Shown here: one piece after another, positions 25,950-34,353 of the stretch | How positions within the stretch are numbered: position 1 is the first letter of the stretch | Layout of the letters: every line of letters starts with the position of its first letter | Notes under the pieces: generated by a model | What the model was told of the DNA's origin: nothing | What the model saw: the letters and a program-made list of their open reading frames with translations, nothing else | The model's database searches: none | Made by a program: the position numbers and the translations under genes | Assembly (NCBI RefSeq): GCF_018736045.1 | Contig: NZ_CP076132.1 | Location: 3,519,501-3,583,500 of the forward strand | Origin: Flammeovirga yaeyamensis | GTDB taxonomy: Bacteria > Bacteroidota > Bacteroidia > Cytophagales > Flammeovirgaceae | Direction: 5' to 3' | DNA length: 64,000 nucleotides

Positions 25950-26035
25950 AAGCAACTTTTTTTACAAAATATATAAATTAATTCGGTAAAATCAACTAAA
26001 TAACTTATTCACAAAGCTCTAAATCTACTTACCTT

Positions 26036-27085
26036 TTACAATGATTGAAGAATCCCATCCCCCACACAATACCTCACCGATCTCCAAAAGTTACCCCACT
26101 TTTCCATATCACAAATCAATTCCTTTCTGGAGTAGTCATTTAGTTTAAACTCCCCTTCTGTTTTGGCCTCTAGCTTTTGATACTGATCCAAACACACTAA
26201 ACATCTAGAAAATACACCTAAGGAATACATCAAGAAGAACTTATGTTTTGAAGATGTACTATAAGGTAAATCAAATAATAAGGTTTGGAAGCTGGAGATG
26301 AATTGAAGATAGATTTCTCTTACTTTTTTGATTGAATTTGTGGAGGTCAATAAAGTTTGTACTTGATTTTCTCTGTCTTTGTAGACATCAAAAATATCAT
26401 TACTAAATTGGGTTATTCCTCCTAATAAATACAAGGCTTTTTCTTCCTCTTTGGTCATTTGATGTTGAAACGCAGCTCTGAAATATAAGAACGAACTCCC
26501 TCCTTTATATATAGTTAGCTCTATCAATTGATCCCATGAGAGTGTTCCTTTTTCCTGCTGAAGACTATCTGTTTGTGCCTGATTTACGTCGTCCATTAAT
26601 GTTAATAAGGTATCGAAATCTTTGTTGTATTTGACGCTTTCTTTATATAACTCTATCCCTAGTTTTTCAGCATCATTTTGTGTTTTGAATTCGTTTGTTT
26701 GAACATAAAATGACTTCATTCTTTCTTGAGTCATTCCATATTCATCAAAATAATCATCGATTAAACCTGTGATAGCTGCTTGAAAAGTACTCGTATACCT
26801 TTCTTGGTAAGTAATTTTTTGATTACGTAATAGTGCTATTGATTCACCAAAGATACCTGTGACTGCCAAACCATAATAATGGGTAATTTTCTTAAAGTCT
26901 TTAGAGGTTAACGTTCCATCATTCTTATCATATTTCTGGAGGAAAGGACGGATATACCTTTTTATGAATTGTTTCTGTTTGATTAAACCAACAATCAATA
27001 GATAAATAATATACGGTAAAGCAATCACATTTTGTAAAATGCTCCATCTACTTTTCTGGCTCTGGAGGTTGTTCTGAGGCTGCAT
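26036..27085 (-). CDS. Class I isoprenoid/terpene synthase-like protein
   Basis: About 349 aa (367 if an ATG at 27139 is used, which overlaps the MscS gene by 92 bases; ATG at 27085 overlaps by 38). It is mainly helical with two aspartate-rich motifs that match class I prenyl/terpene synthases: GLIDDYFDEYG (DDxxD, near residue 128 of the long form) and QFSNDIFDVYKDRE (NDxxDxxxD, near residue 247). A hydrophobic segment LPYIIYLLIVGLI lies near the N-terminus. A prenyl-diphosphate-using role is inferred from these motifs; product unknown. No other terpenoid genes are adjacent, and the gene follows MscS on the same strand. Confidence 0.65.
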   Translation of the reverse strand: MQPQNNLQSQKSRWSILQNVIALPYIIYLLIVGLIKQKQFIKRYIRPFLQKYDKNDGTLTSKDFKKITHYYGLAVTGIFGESIALLRNQKITYQERYTSTFQAAITGLIDDYFDEYGMTQERMKSFYVQTNEFKTQNDAEKLGIELYKESVKYNKDFDTLLTLMDDVNQAQTDSLQQEKGTLSWDQLIELTIYKGGSSFLYFRAAFQHQMTKEEEKALYLLGGITQFSNDIFDVYKDRENQVQTLLTSTNSIKKVREIYLQFISSFQTLLFDLPYSTSSKHKFFLMYSLGVFSRCLVCLDQYQKLEAKTEGEFKLNDYSRKELICDMEKWGNFWRSVRYCVGDGILQSL

Positions 27086-28832
27086 CGTTGATGCCTGGCT
27101 CGTCGTCTTCTTTATCGTCTTTCTGAGGTTGCTGAACACTTTTCGGTTTTTCTTCGTCTTTCATCAATTCGAATGGCGGAGTGGTAATTTCGTTATCTTC
27201 CCGATTGGCTCTATAATGAGGCGACATAATTTCCACTCCCTCTCGACTAAATACATCTTGAATATTCTGATGCAATCGAGAGTAAATTCTACCCAATTTC
27301 TCGGGCTGCTTAGTATACGCATTTAATTGATAAGATACGTAGTAATCGTCTAAAGATGTTTGCAAAACGAAAGGAATTTCTCCTGCAATCAATCCATCGG
27401 TCATCTCCGCGGATTCTTTCAGCATTTCGTGAACTTTACGCCAAGGCACATCGTAACCAATCGTTACCGTGGTATGGATAATTAATTTGTACCTATTAAT
27501 CGGTTGAGAATAATTGATGGTTTGAGAATCAGATATTTTACTATTGGGCAAGGTGATGATTTCATTTTTTGGTGATCTCAAACGCGTTACAAACATGGAG
27601 CGTTCCACCACCTCTCCCATTACATCACCTACCTTGATCCAATCGCCAATTTTAAATCGCCTCATGTAAGTGATGACAATCCCTGAGATGGCGTTGGTAA
27701 TGACTGAAGTGGAACCAATAGACAGCAGCACACCTACAAATACCGATATCCCTTTAAATTCGTTAGACTCTGCTCCTGGTAAAAGAGGAAAAATCATGAT
27801 GACCATAAACGTGTACAATACAAAACGAATAATTTTCATGGTCGGCTGTACCCAATCGGGATAAAAACCGGGCACCTTTAAACGTTCTGTTCGTATCGCT
27901 TCTGCAAAGATTTTTATCAGTTCGATTAAATAATGGAAGAAGCCAATGATGATAAAGATCTTCAGTAAGTTGGGTAAGAAGGCGAAAGCTGATCTAAAAA
28001 TATCTTTAATAGGGTCGATTACATACCCTAATAATTTATCTGATATATCTTGAAGAGGTGGAGAAAACTGACCAACAATCGGAAGGTATAAATAGATTAA
28101 TGATAGAATAATGGAAAATCGGATAAAAAGCATGATATAACGGAGAAACCTCAATTGATTTTCTTCCGTTAGTATCCTCACATTTTTCACCCATATATTC
28201 TTGAACCAGTTTTTCTGAACGACTTTAGTTAAAGAGAATCGGTATATTCTATTGATCAATTTGATGAGAAATACCAAGACGATCAACCCTACAAGAGCAT
28301 ATATCCCTGCCTTTTTCCCCTGTCCATAAATTTTATCATGAACCGTTTTATTAATTTTTTGCTGACGTGTTTTGGCCAACTTCTCTCTAGACGTCCCCAT
28401 TTTTAAGGCATCCAAAGAATCTATAGAGTGGATTACCCTACCATCAAAGACTAACTGATAATGATCTTCGAATTCGCTTAACTCTACTGTATCTAATGCA
28501 AAAAGGGAATGTTCTGTAATATTTCTGATAGTGTCGGCAATAGCATGTGCCCTTTTAAAGGCCGACATATGTCCTTTACTATGCACATAAAAGATGGTAT
28601 CATTAAAAGGGATAACTGGCACTCCTTTATCAAAATTCTTCGGCAATGCTTTTTGATCCCCTTTCACAAGGGAATCTAAACGGTCAATTTGTGTTCTTAA
28701 GTAGTTTCTATATACAGAATCGGCAACAATTAAACTCTGGATTTCCTTATACACTTGTGTCTCCGTTTTTGAATTTTGGGCAAGTAAAGGAATGGTAGAA
28801 AGCAGAAATAGTATTGTGATGTAAGTTCTCAT
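27048..28832 (-). CDS. MscS family mechanosensitive channel, large form
   Basis: About 594 aa from ATG at 28832, giving a signal peptide MRTYITILFLLSTIPLLAQ; an ATG 12 bases earlier is possible. A periplasmic N-terminal part (~20-150) is followed by several membrane segments (AGIYALVGLIVLVFLIKLI, FSIILSLIYLYLPIVGQF, LLKIFIIIGFFHYLIELI) and the MscS pore helix and beta domain (SIGSTSVITNAISGIVITYM, FKIGDWIKVGDVMGEVVE, TLPNSKISD). The C-terminal tail is acidic and proline-rich. It is expected to open under membrane tension during osmotic downshock. Confidence 0.9.
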   Translation of the reverse strand: MRTYITILFLLSTIPLLAQNSKTETQVYKEIQSLIVADSVYRNYLRTQIDRLDSLVKGDQKALPKNFDKGVPVIPFNDTIFYVHSKGHMSAFKRAHAIADTIRNITEHSLFALDTVELSEFEDHYQLVFDGRVIHSIDSLDALKMGTSREKLAKTRQQKINKTVHDKIYGQGKKAGIYALVGLIVLVFLIKLINRIYRFSLTKVVQKNWFKNIWVKNVRILTEENQLRFLRYIMLFIRFSIILSLIYLYLPIVGQFSPPLQDISDKLLGYVIDPIKDIFRSAFAFLPNLLKIFIIIGFFHYLIELIKIFAEAIRTERLKVPGFYPDWVQPTMKIIRFVLYTFMVIMIFPLLPGAESNEFKGISVFVGVLLSIGSTSVITNAISGIVITYMRRFKIGDWIKVGDVMGEVVERSMFVTRLRSPKNEIITLPNSKISDSQTINYSQPINRYKLIIHTTVTIGYDVPWRKVHEMLKESAEMTDGLIAGEIPFVLQTSLDDYYVSYQLNAYTKQPEKLGRIYSRLHQNIQDVFSREGVEIMSPHYRANREDNEITTPPFELMKDEEKPKSVQQPQKDDKEDDEPGINDAASEQPPEPEK

Positions 28833-28882
28833 TATGGGTTTCAAAGGGTCTGTATCACAACAATTTAAAAAAAATTAGACAC

Positions 28883-28913
28883 AAAAAAAACGTGATACTT
28901 TACGTACCACGTT
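28883..28913 (-). terminator. Terminator of the leftward RRM gene
   Basis: On the minus strand AACGTGGTAC and GTATCACGTT pair around a 5-base loop, followed by eight T. It lies 45 bases after the stop of the RRM gene and just before the MscS start. Confidence 0.8.
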
Positions 28914-28957
28914 CTTGTCACGAATAATTTATATAGATCAACTATACTAGATAGTGA

Positions 28958-29314
28958 TTAATAATCGTTTCCGTATCCGCCGCCACGGTTGTAACCGCCG
29001 CCTTGGTTGTATCCACCGCCACGGTTGTATCCACCACCGCCACGGTTGAAGCCACCACCTCTTGAGTTTTGCTCTCTTGGTCTAGCCTCTTTTACTACGA
29101 TTGTACGTTCGTCTAGTTCAGACTCGTTCAATTGGTTAATAGCGTTCATGCCTTCCTCTTGGTTTGGCATTTCTACGAAACCAAATCCTTTAGATCTGTT
29201 AGTTTCACGATCAATAATGATTTTAGCGGAAGCAACTTCACCAAAACCTTCGAACAAGTTTCTCAAAGTTTCTTCTTGAGTCTCGTAATTTAATTTTGCT
29301 ACAAAGATATTCAT
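28958..29314 (-). CDS. Glycine-rich RRM RNA-binding protein
   Basis: 118 aa from ATG at 29314; an upstream in-frame start would add 36 unlikely hydrophobic residues. One RNA-recognition motif covers residues 1-80: RNP2 is IFVAKL, RNP1 is KGFGFVEM, and TIVVKEARPRE closes the domain. The tail (~residues 85-118) is RGG/GGGYNR-type repeats ending GYGNDY. Such proteins in Bacteroidota and cyanobacteria bind single-stranded RNA and are often induced by cold; here that is inference. The repeats in the tail are encoded by near-identical codons and give an antisense open frame of no meaning. Confidence 0.93.
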   Translation of the reverse strand: MNIFVAKLNYETQEETLRNLFEGFGEVASAKIIIDRETNRSKGFGFVEMPNQEEGMNAINQLNESELDERTIVVKEARPREQNSRGGGFNRGGGGYNRGGGYNQGGGYNRGGGYGNDY

Positions 29315-29637
29315 CTTACAAATAATAAAAATAATAAAAACATGAGATGAAATATCAAAAGTGAGAACAATTAAAAAACCAGTCGGACTAACTTTTAAAC
29401 TAAAAATCAAGTTTGTTATCAAATCTCTTCCGAAAGGTAAGCATAATAATTGGTAGAATAAACATTTTATTATAAAAGATCTTGTTTTAATGATTTTTTA
29501 ATAATCGATTCATTTTCAAATGAGTATATTCTTATCAAAATGATGGTTTTAGCCTAAAACTGTTGGCTTCAAATAATTAGCATATCTGTATCTTGGTTCA
29601 TGCTTATTATATTGAATCACACTTCATCTACTTACCT

Positions 29638-30168
29638 TGCTGTATTATACACCGATAGCCCTCGAGGGGCCAAAGCCGCCTCGTTGAAGACGGGGGTGTT
29701 GATGGTTTTATTTAGACGATATATTCGTATTGTAGATTAGTTATTACGACTCTCATCTTATTGATACATTTACGTCACCTATCGACCATGCTGTATTATA
29801 CATCGATAGCCCTCGAGGGGCCAAGGCCGCCTCGTTGAAGACGGGGGTGTTGATGGTTTTATTTAGACGATATATTCGTATTGTAGATTAGTTATTATGA
29901 CTCTCATCTTATTGATACATTTACGTCACCTATCGACCATGCTGTATTATACATCGATAGCTCTCGAGGGGCCAAGGCCACATCGTTGAAGACGGGGATG
30001 TGGATGGTTTTATTTAGACAATATATTCGTATTGTAGATTAGTTATTACGACTCTCATCTTATTGATACATTTACGTCACCTATCGACCATGCTGTATTA
30101 TACATCGATAGTCCTCGAGGGGCCAAGGCCACATCGTTGAAGACGGTAGTGTTGATATTTTCATTTAG
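29638..30168. repeat. 151-bp tandem repeat array, about 3.5 units
   Basis: Units begin TGCTGTATTATACA at 29638, 29789, 29940 and 30091, an exact 151-base period. Each holds a reverse copy of the GGCCTTGGCC family (CTCGAGGGGCCAAGGCCGCC then TCGTTGAAGACGG), then TTTATTTAGACGATATATTC and CTCATCTTATTGATACATTT. Units differ by only a few bases; the fourth breaks off after the hairpin. Confidence 0.85.
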
Positions 30169-30222
30169 ATTGAGAAGTTTCCATTTCCCTCTTACCTTTT
30201 ACCTCTTACTTCAAAACCCTCC

Positions 30223-30251
30223 CCTGGAATAAATTCCCGGGCTTTCGATAC
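30223..30251. repeat. CCAGGAAT hairpin repeat, reverse copy
   Basis: CCTGGAATAAATTCCCGGG followed by CTTTCGATAC; it is the reverse complement of the element at 37306-37335. It lies 28 bases past the stop of the SGNH-like gene and could fold as a 3' hairpin of its mRNA. Confidence 0.65.
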
Positions 30252-30278
30252 ACATATTCTATGTCATTTACCTATAAG

Positions 30279-31400
30279 CTAATTTAAATAAACCTTCAAA
30301 TCATTCACCGCGTTCTCCAAGTCATTTTCAAGTTGGGGTATATTACAATGTTGATTTAGGATAGATTTTTCTTTAAGCATTATCAAAAGCAGTCGAAGAT
30401 ATTGTTTTTCGCCTCCATGATAGCCATCTAGCATTTCAAGATCGTTAGATTGATGTTTCGCCATGCTGGTAAAGTCATAACTTTCGAACCCCAATTGATC
30501 AAACATAGGTTGTATCCGAGGGAATATCTTTGAAATGTATGCATAGTTATAATCACACATTTCTTTATTTACCTTTTCGGCAAAAGGAGGAAGAATACCG
30601 ATTACATGAATCTTATTTTCTTTACAAAACGTCAGAAAAGTATAAAGCTGGTTGTAGGCATCAAAATCAAGCTCAGTAGAATATTCAAAATTTTGATCAC
30701 CTGCTTTGATCTTCTTGATGGTTTCTTCAAACTGAAAGTCATAGACTTCATAATCTTCATTTAGTAAATGATAAATTTGATAGCCGTAATATTTACTTCC
30801 ATCATTTCTAAAGCCAGTATTATAAACGCTTGCGTTAATTCCTACTCTTTTTAATGGACCTTTATGTCTTAAGAACAACATATTTCTTTCCTCTGTAATA
30901 TATCGCCATGCCTTAGATATATTATTCATTGTTGGAAAATAGATGAATTTACTTTCCCAATGAGGTTTTGATATATAATGGCTTGGAACTTTATTGGTAT
31001 TGGGATTGAACATCCATTGATCTAAACCGATTATAAGTATTTTAGGTCTTTTCTCTTTTGGAATCTCTTTGATGAAAGGTAAAAAGTCCTTCATCTTTTG
31101 GATAGTGAAGCCCGCATTGTAAAAGGGAGAAGTAAACATTTCTTTTCTAAATTGAAGGACCCTTGAAGAACCCAATGCCATCACTTCATTTTTCGGCCTT
31201 TTGATAATCGATTGCCATTTCAGGTATTTATAATTCTCTTCATTCATTCCATAACCTATTAGATAAGGTTCATCGCTTTTAATGTACTTATCTACATTCA
31301 CAAAAGCTTCTTTTGTGACGATTAAAAGAACGAATGCAGGCAGAAAAAATAATAGAGATAGGCCTACAAAAATGCTACTACGTATTAAGTATTTTTTCAT
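30279..31400 (-). CDS. SGNH/AlgX-like partner of MBOAT acyltransferase
   Basis: A 373-aa protein with one N-terminal membrane segment (SSIFVGLSLLFFLPAFVLLI) and a periplasmic domain. The nucleophile-type motif EVMALGSSRVLQF (~residue 75) and the C-terminal LDGYHGGEKQY (Asp-x-x-His) resemble the catalytic elements of SGNH hydrolase folds seen in DltD/AlgX/AlgJ proteins. It lies three bases downstream of the MBOAT gene. In alginate and D-alanylation systems such partners take part in acyl transfer to an extracellular polymer. Here the acceptor is unknown. Confidence 0.7.
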   Translation of the reverse strand: MKKYLIRSSIFVGLSLLFFLPAFVLLIVTKEAFVNVDKYIKSDEPYLIGYGMNEENYKYLKWQSIIKRPKNEVMALGSSRVLQFRKEMFTSPFYNAGFTIQKMKDFLPFIKEIPKEKRPKILIIGLDQWMFNPNTNKVPSHYISKPHWESKFIYFPTMNNISKAWRYITEERNMLFLRHKGPLKRVGINASVYNTGFRNDGSKYYGYQIYHLLNEDYEVYDFQFEETIKKIKAGDQNFEYSTELDFDAYNQLYTFLTFCKENKIHVIGILPPFAEKVNKEMCDYNYAYISKIFPRIQPMFDQLGFESYDFTSMAKHQSNDLEMLDGYHGGEKQYLRLLLIMLKEKSILNQHCNIPQLENDLENAVNDLKVYLN

Positions 31401-31403
31401 AGG

Positions 31404-32867
31404 TTAGAACTGAAAATAAATAAATGGCTGTTCCTCTCCGCTAAATAAGAAGATGAAAACGAGTAGACCGTAATAAAAACCAAACCGAATAATTCTCGGC
31501 CATTTCACTCCAAATTTTTCTAGAGTGTGACGTTTTTCTCTATTTACCCATTCCATTATCAAAAAGAACATAAGAATGGTTAGTAACCTTTTATAAGGTA
31601 TGGATGCAACATCAAATTGATCTAAAGACAAGAAAAATGACCAATCTATGGAGAACATCCCTATTAAATAGTCAATGGCTTGAGGTAGTGTTTCTGCTCT
31701 AAAAAAGACCCATGCTATCAATGTTAAAAGAAACGTAGAAGCAATTTGATAGACTTCTTTTACAGAAGGAATGACTTTCCCTTGAGCTACAATATCCAAA
31801 TGATTTCTATTCTTATTCGTGATGAGTAGCGGTAAGAAAAACAATGCATTTAAGGCTCCCCAAACGATAAAGTTCCAAGAAGCTCCATGCCAAAAACCAC
31901 TTACAATAAATATGATAAAGATATTTCTAATTTTCTGACTCGTCCCCCCTCTACTACCTCCTAAAGGGATATATAAATAGTCTCGAAACCAACTTGACAG
32001 ACTGATGTGCCACCTCCTCCAAAATTCTGCTATATCTCTGGAGAAGTAGGGAGTCGCAAAGTTTTGCATCAACTCAAAACCAAATAATCTTGATAACCCA
32101 ATGGCAATATCAGAATATCCCGAAAAGTCACCGTATATCTGAAAAGCGAAGAATATCACTCCCAACCAAAGGGCAGATGCACTAAAATCTTGATAATTAC
32201 TAAACATCAAATTGGCATATTCCGCACAATTATCAGCTATCACCACCTTTTTGAATAGGCCCCATAAAACCTGTCGCATTCCATCGGTCGATTTATCATA
32301 GGAAAAAGATCTGCGTTTCTGAAACTGGGGTAGTAAGTGATTGGCTCTTTCAATAGGCCCTGCCACCAATTGTGGGAAAAAGCTGACATATGCCATGAAA
32401 GACACAAAATCTCGGGTAGGCTTAATCTTCTCTTTGTATACATCAAGGGAGTAACTTAATGTTTGGAAAGTATAAAAACTGATACCAACAGGTAAAATAA
32501 TATCTAAAAAAAGGGGATCAGAAGGCGTTTGCCCAATAAATGTGATAGCCTCAGAAAATGATTTTGAAAAGAAATTAAAGTACTTGAAGAAACCTAAAAC
32601 CCCTAGATTCACACCTAAACTAAGGTACAACCAATTTCGCTTCTCTTTCTTTGATGTTGCCTCCCCTATTTTTTTACCGATGATAAAATCTGATACGGTA
32701 CTTAAAAAAATTAGACTTAAAAACCGCACATCCCACCAACCATAGAAGACATAACTACTCAACACCAAAAATATATTCTGATGTTTAATGTTCTTCTGAA
32801 AGACAAACCAATACAAGAAAAACACTATAGGAATGAATATGGCAAATTCCAGTGAGTTAAAAAGCAT
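31404..32867 (-). CDS. MBOAT family membrane-bound O-acyltransferase (AlgI/DltB-like)
   Basis: A 487-aa polytopic protein with about 11-12 membrane segments. MLFNSLEFAIFIPIVFFLYW at the start, LSYSLDVYKEKIKPTRDF, FSGYSDIAIGLSRLFGFEL and FWRRWHISLSSWFRDYLYIP are hallmark AlgI segments, and the catalytic histidine lies in SGFWHGASWNFIVWG. It should move acyl groups (usually acetyl) across the membrane to a periplasmic or surface polysaccharide. With the next gene it forms a two-gene leftward unit. No polymer genes are adjacent. Confidence 0.93.
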   Translation of the reverse strand: MLFNSLEFAIFIPIVFFLYWFVFQKNIKHQNIFLVLSSYVFYGWWDVRFLSLIFLSTVSDFIIGKKIGEATSKKEKRNWLYLSLGVNLGVLGFFKYFNFFSKSFSEAITFIGQTPSDPLFLDIILPVGISFYTFQTLSYSLDVYKEKIKPTRDFVSFMAYVSFFPQLVAGPIERANHLLPQFQKRRSFSYDKSTDGMRQVLWGLFKKVVIADNCAEYANLMFSNYQDFSASALWLGVIFFAFQIYGDFSGYSDIAIGLSRLFGFELMQNFATPYFSRDIAEFWRRWHISLSSWFRDYLYIPLGGSRGGTSQKIRNIFIIFIVSGFWHGASWNFIVWGALNALFFLPLLITNKNRNHLDIVAQGKVIPSVKEVYQIASTFLLTLIAWVFFRAETLPQAIDYLIGMFSIDWSFFLSLDQFDVASIPYKRLLTILMFFLIMEWVNREKRHTLEKFGVKWPRIIRFGFYYGLLVFIFLFSGEEQPFIYFQF

Positions 32868-33035
32868 TTTTATGGAGACAGTTCTAGCCTAACTTTAACA
32901 CAAAAAAAATACCCTATTGGTTCGAGGGTATTGAAAGTGTGATATTGTAACTGTAAAAAAGGATATAATTATTATGAAAATAGCGATGAATGAAAAACTA
33001 CAACTGATTGAACAAAAATACCTACGACAGAATAA

Positions 33036-33066
33036 ACTAAAAGCCCGCGACTGAAGATCGTGGGCT
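33036..33066 (-). terminator. Terminator of the leftward thioesterase gene
   Basis: On the minus strand AGCCCACGATC and the reverse arm TCGCGGGCT pair, followed by TTTAGTTTATT. It lies about 70 bases beyond the thioesterase stop. Confidence 0.6.
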
Positions 33067-33135
33067 GGTGATAGGTTGTTTTTGACAAAACTAAAGTGTT
33101 ATCAAAAATAGGTTATAGGATATAACAACCAATAA

Positions 33136-33534
33136 TTAATTTCTTACCTCAATGGGTTTTGGTTTTTTATTATCGTCTATACTTACATAAACAAACATAC
33201 CTTCTGTTACTACATAATTGGATAGATCATTATGTCCTTTCAACAAAGGTTTCGCCCATACTTCTAAGTGAATTTTCATCGAGGTTTTCCCCAATTTCAC
33301 TACTTCTCCATAAATACAAACAGCATCGCCTACAGCCACAGGTTTATGGAAAGTCATACCATCCACAGCCACTGTTACAGTTCTACCCATAGCTGTTTCC
33401 TTCGCTAGAATTCCTCCAGCAATATCCATCTGAGACATGATCCAACCACCAAAAATATCTCCATTGGCATTGGTGTCTGCAGGCATAGCAAGTGTTCTTA
33501 GGAGCAAATCTCCTTTAGGTGTTTGTTGTTCCAT
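33136..33534 (-). CDS. Acyl-CoA thioesterase, YciA-like hotdog protein
   Basis: A 132-aa single hotdog domain. LLRTLAMPADTNANGDIFGG followed by WIMSQMDIAGG is the YciA/ACOT signature with the catalytic aspartate region; AVDGMTFHKPVAVGDAVCIY follows. It hydrolyses acyl-CoA thioesters in the cytoplasm. The gene is monocistronic, with its own terminator and a long repeat-rich spacer upstream. Confidence 0.92.
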   Translation of the reverse strand: MEQQTPKGDLLLRTLAMPADTNANGDIFGGWIMSQMDIAGGILAKETAMGRTVTVAVDGMTFHKPVAVGDAVCIYGEVVKLGKTSMKIHLEVWAKPLLKGHNDLSNYVVTEGMFVYVSIDDNKKPKPIEVRN

Positions 33535-33770
33535 AGTATTAAAGTGTGAGTTTTTATCGCACGTGTGTTTGACAAATATACGAATTTTTAATAAATGTTA
33601 ATTGAAATGAAAAATTAAAAGTTAAAAATGAAAAACGTAGTTAGTGGGATATATCTCTTTTCTTATCTTATTCTTCGAGCACCCACTCAATATTAATAAT
33701 TAAAGACAAATACGCAGTTCGTTGTGCTTATAGTAGTTGGGCACTCAATACGTTGTGCTCCCAGTACTTA

Positions 33771-33805
33771 AACGAGGGGCCAAGGCCACCTCATTGGAGA
33801 CTGAG
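33771..33805 (-). repeat. GGCCTTGGCC-family repeat, reverse copy
   Basis: AACGAGGGGCCAAGGCCACC then TCATTGGAGACTG; orientation is opposite to the copies at 33934 and 34051. Confidence 0.7.
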
Positions 33806-33933
33806 TTATTTATTACTTATATGTAAGATTATAGATTTTTGATATTTACCACTATTGCCTCAAAAGCCACAGACGGGCATACTCAAAACTATCGACCTAC
33901 ATCATAATATCTAATATGTATAAACCAATTAGC

Positions 33934-33980
33934 TACTCCGTCTTCAACGATGGTGGCCTTGGCCCCTCGTTACACGGACC
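33934..33980 (+). repeat. GGCCTTGGCC-family repeat
   Basis: CTCCGTCTTCAACGATGG then TGGCCTTGGCCCCTCG, TTACACGGACCGG and the ATACACAGACTATTAGTGAG extension that runs into purine-rich 7-base strings. Confidence 0.75.
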
Positions 33981-34050
33981 GGATACACAGACTATTAGTG
34001 AGGAGATAGGAATTAGAAGTTAGGAGTTTGAGTATTGAAGACCCTACTAC

Positions 34051-34101
34051 ATCTCCGCTTTCAACAAATTGTGGCCTTAGCCCCTCGTTGCTACAGACCG
34101 G
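34051..34101 (+). repeat. GGCCTTGGCC-family repeat, diverged
   Basis: ATCTCCGCTTTCAACAAATT then GTGGCCTTAGCCCCTCGTTG and CTACAGACCGG. The core has drifted but the flanks match the neighbour copy; purine-rich strings follow at 34129-34168. Confidence 0.65.
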
Positions 34102-34197
34102 ATACATAGACTACATACACAGACTATCGGTGAGGAGATAGGAATTAGGAACTAGGAATTAGGAGTTGAGGGGCAAAATAATACATTGGAATAGCCA

Positions 34198-34235
34198 CAA
34201 AAAAATGGCAACATCATCGCTGACATTGCCATTAT
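34198..34235 (-). terminator. Terminator of the leftward argS gene
   Basis: On the minus strand ATGGCAATG and the arm TTGCCAT pair around a loop of about 12 bases, followed by a T-run of seven. It is about 120 bases beyond the argS stop, with a repeat segment between. Confidence 0.65.
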
Positions 34236-34281
34236 ATATAGAACTAATTTAATAAAAGAATTAGCCCTTAGTTATTCCTTA

Positions 34282-34308
34282 TAAGTTATTAGTTAAAAAA
34301 CGAGCGTA
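34282..34308 (-). repeat. GTTAACGCTCG repeat, reverse partial copy
   Basis: GTTATTAGTTAAAAAACGAG then CG matches the reverse of the elements at 19946, 37230 and 38843. It lies 46 bases beyond the argS stop codon, again at a gene's 3' end. Confidence 0.6.
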
Positions 34309-34353
34309 AAATCAGAAAACTCCTAATTCCTAACTCCTCCCTCCTAACTTAAA

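Larger units (their letters stand above)
29315..30278. other. Long intergenic region with 151-bp tandem repeat
   Basis: No coding sequence is seen in these ~960 bases. About 29315-29460 should hold the promoter of the RRM gene. From 29638 to ~30168 a 151-bp unit is repeated three and a half times. A CCAGGAAT-family hairpin sits at 30223-30251, just after the 3' end of the SGNH-like gene. Confidence 0.7.
33535..34353. other. Repeat-rich intergenic region upstream of the thioesterase gene
   Basis: No coding sequence seen in ~820 bases. It holds three GGCCTTGGCC-family copies (33771-33805 reversed, 33934-33980, 34051-34101), purine-rich 7-base strings (near 34003-34030, 34129-34168 and, reversed, 34317-34350), a reverse GTTAACGCTCG copy at 34282-34308, and the argS terminator at 34198-34235. 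Confidence 0.65.

Noticed and set aside
29007-29279. Proline-rich plus-strand open frame
   Set aside because: Antisense of the glycine-rich RRM tail; GGT/GGC codons give proline codons on the other strand.
29638-30168. CRISPR array
   Set aside because: The 151-bp unit is repeated end to end without unique spacers, and no cas genes are near.
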